Of a stretch of DNA of 33,089 nt, positions 31,623 to 33,089 are shown one piece after another. Source of the stretch: an uncultured Paracoccaceae bacterium (lineage in GTDB: Bacteria; Pseudomonadota; Alphaproteobacteria; Rhodobacterales; Rhodobacteraceae); the NCBI GenBank assembly GCA_905182355.1, contig CAJJBH010000030.1:1-33089 (forward strand), read 5' to 3'. Under the pieces are notes generated by a model. That model was not told where the DNA came from, searched no databases, and was given only the letters and a program-made list of their open reading frames with translations. Positions within the stretch are counted from its first letter, which is position 1, and the number at the start of each line of letters is the position of its first letter. The translations under genes and the position numbers were made by a program.

Positions 31623-32813
31623 TTGAAACACCAAAATAAAGTTCTTTTTGAAGCATTAGAATTGCCCTGTGGCGTCGTATTGAAGAACCGTATTGCGAAA
31701 TCTGCAATGTCGGACTCTTTGGGCGATGGAACCGGTCATCCCACGGTCGAACAAAACCGCTTATATCAGCGTTGGGCCAAAGGTGGCTTGGCATTGTCCA
31801 TAGTTGGTGAGGTTCAACCGACTTCAGGTTATGCAGAAAAGCCCGGTAATTTGGTGCTGAATTCTGCCTCTGACCTTTCCAAATTCCGGGAACTTGCACA
31901 TCATGGTGGTGAAAATGGTGTGCTTCTTTGCTTGCAGCTGGGCCATGCTGGGGCGCTTGCGTATGCGCCCATCAGCAATCCCAAGGGGCCAAGCGCGCTT
32001 GATCTTGAAGGTTTGCAGTGTGAAGCGATGACGTTAGATGAAATCGCTCAGGTGCCGGTGGATTTCGCAGAAACGGCGCGTCTCGCGCAGCAGGCTGGTT
32101 TTGGCGGCGTGCAAATACACGCAGCGCACGGGTTCTTGCTTAGCCAATTTCTGTCGCCTTTGTTCAATAAGCGCATGGATCAGTACGGTGGGACAATTGC
32201 AAACCGCATGAGGCTTTTACTGGAAACAATCGATACTGTTCGTGCCGCAGTTGGTCCAAGGTTTCTAATAGCAGTTAAAATCAACGCCTCTGACCAGCTT
32301 GAAGGTGGGTTGCAGGAAGCGGATGCGCTAAAGGTCATCACTGCTTTGGATCAAACATCTGTAGACCTGATCGACATCAGTGGTGGAACATATTTTCCTG
32401 GCGCAAAATCGGCCTCTGACAGTGCAGGTCATGGCCCATATTTCGTTGAATTCGCCAAACTTGCCCGGGCGGTTTCGACCAAGCCCTTGATGCTAACAGG
32501 TGGCTTCAAATCGCGAACCCAAGCCGAAGCGGTTGTTGGGAGCGGTGTTGTGGACGTCGTGGGGTTGGCGCGTGCGCTGGCCCTTGAACCCGCGCTTCCA
32601 AATCTGTGGGCCGCGGATCAGATGCCAGAGCCGGTCTTTCCTAGGTTTCAAAGCGCACCAGAAGGTGGGATTACAGCATGGTATACGATGCGTTTGACCG
32701 AAATCGGCGCAGATGCAGAGACGTCTGTTGCTACGGAACTAGACCAAGCTATCGAAGCGTATGACGCCCGTGATGCTGTTCGGACGGATATCTGGAAGCG
32801 TTACTTTGCGTAG
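31623..32813 (+). CDS. NADH:flavin oxidoreductase, Old Yellow Enzyme family
   Basis: A 396-residue single-domain TIM-barrel FMN enzyme. It opens with LPCGVVLKNRIAKSAMSD, has the QLGHAGALAY strand and the substrate-binding HAAHGFLLSQFLSPLFNKR motif (paired His), followed by DQYGGTIANRMRLLLE. It ends without the iron-sulfur and second flavin domains of 2,4-dienoyl-CoA reductases. It should reduce activated C=C bonds of enones or similar electrophiles. No in-frame ATG precedes the conserved N-terminus. TTG 31623 has GGAAAG 6 nt upstream and is preferred to TTG 31605. It may form an operon with the nitroreductase gene. Confidence 0.88.
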   Translation: MKHQNKVLFEALELPCGVVLKNRIAKSAMSDSLGDGTGHPTVEQNRLYQRWAKGGLALSIVGEVQPTSGYAEKPGNLVLNSASDLSKFRELAHHGGENGVLLCLQLGHAGALAYAPISNPKGPSALDLEGLQCEAMTLDEIAQVPVDFAETARLAQQAGFGGVQIHAAHGFLLSQFLSPLFNKRMDQYGGTIANRMRLLLETIDTVRAAVGPRFLIAVKINASDQLEGGLQEADALKVITALDQTSVDLIDISGGTYFPGAKSASDSAGHGPYFVEFAKLARAVSTKPLMLTGGFKSRTQAEAVVGSGVVDVVGLARALALEPALPNLWAADQMPEPVFPRFQSAPEGGITAWYTMRLTEIGADAETSVATELDQAIEAYDARDAVRTDIWKRYFA

Positions 32814-33089
32814 GCCTGATCCATCCTGACCTAGGGGTAAATCTACCGTATCGTTGGATCGAACACGCGGCATTCATGCGAGCCACGCAGCCGATGCACG
32901 TAAGTCAGCGCACAACAGGAATTGTTGCCGAATAGGGTTTGTTCAAGAGATTGACGGGTTGATCCTTTCGTTGTTTTATATCGAAGAACAACCACCGGAT
33001 CGAGTATCAGGAACATGCCTATTGGCCCGTCTCAATAGCGAAACTGATAAGTAGAAAACCCATGCGGTCGTCACTGACAGCCCAAAGCT
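32814..33089. other. Terminal non-coding or unassigned stretch
   Basis: The last 276 bp after the oxidoreductase gene hold no gene I can support on either strand. An open frame at 32854-33054 lacks a ribosome binding site and recognisable motifs. The stretch may contain the upstream region of a gene beyond the window. Confidence 0.5.

Noticed and set aside
32854-33054. 66-codon open frame near the window end
   Set aside because: It has no ribosome binding site, hydrophobic segment or motif, and neighbouring frames look equally random.

Overview
The window looks like a chromosomal stretch of a marine Rhodobacteraceae (Roseobacter-group) alphaproteobacterium. The grounds are the taurine/sulfoacetaldehyde/sulfite gene set with a MocR-type TauR, a TauC permease of unusual length, an AraC-MGMT fusion without the Ada N-domain, tightly overlapping genes, and moderate GC (by eye low-to-mid 50s %). 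Genus cannot be fixed from this alone. No rRNA, tRNA, CRISPR array, prophage or intact insertion sequence was seen.

Left part (1-14.4 kb) is mostly housekeeping and accessory metabolism: a secreted hypothetical; an nth-adenosine kinase-GNAT operon (minus); an AraC-MGMT alkylation repair protein; an OmpA-like lipoprotein; an FMN reductase; a VOC protein divergent from a MaoC/HTD2-type hydratase across a 14-bp palindrome; the two halves of MnmC (tRNA wobble-uridine modification) as divergent separate genes; a DMT transporter; a soluble lytic transglycosylase; and dapA. At 12.1-13.8 kb two neighbouring genes, a SAM methyltransferase and a membrane LytTR regulator, are each broken by a frameshift.

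Central part (14.4-29.6 kb) is a taurine-to-sulfate island. TauABC imports taurine. Tpa transaminates it with pyruvate to sulfoacetaldehyde and alanine. Xsc (thiamine diphosphate) releases sulfite and acetyl phosphate, and Pta makes acetyl-CoA. The sulfite can be exported (TauE/SafE family) or oxidised in the cytoplasm by SoeABC. xsc-pta-tauE-soeABC is packed as one minus-strand operon, tpa and tauR lie upstream on the same strand, and tauABC diverges from tpa. Three pairs of direct repeats (consensus about YTGGMCYTAT, 22-23 bp apart) lie upstream of tpa, xsc and tauR and are good candidates for TauR operators. Alanine dehydrogenase, needed to regenerate pyruvate, is not in the window.

Right part (29.6-33.1 kb) holds a second DMT transporter, a small membrane-protein gene with no usable start codon, a nitroreductase, an Old Yellow Enzyme family oxidoreductase, and a short tail with nothing recognisable.

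The most interesting non-gene signals are the TauR operator set; a 45-nt dispersed element present twice whose hairpin shows compensatory base changes; a four-copy TGTAC array with 21-22 bp spacing inside pairs, upstream of tauR; and a roughly 118-residue periplasmic insertion in TauC. I did not find a clearly new multi-gene system. The pathway is known; what is notable here is its consolidation and wiring.
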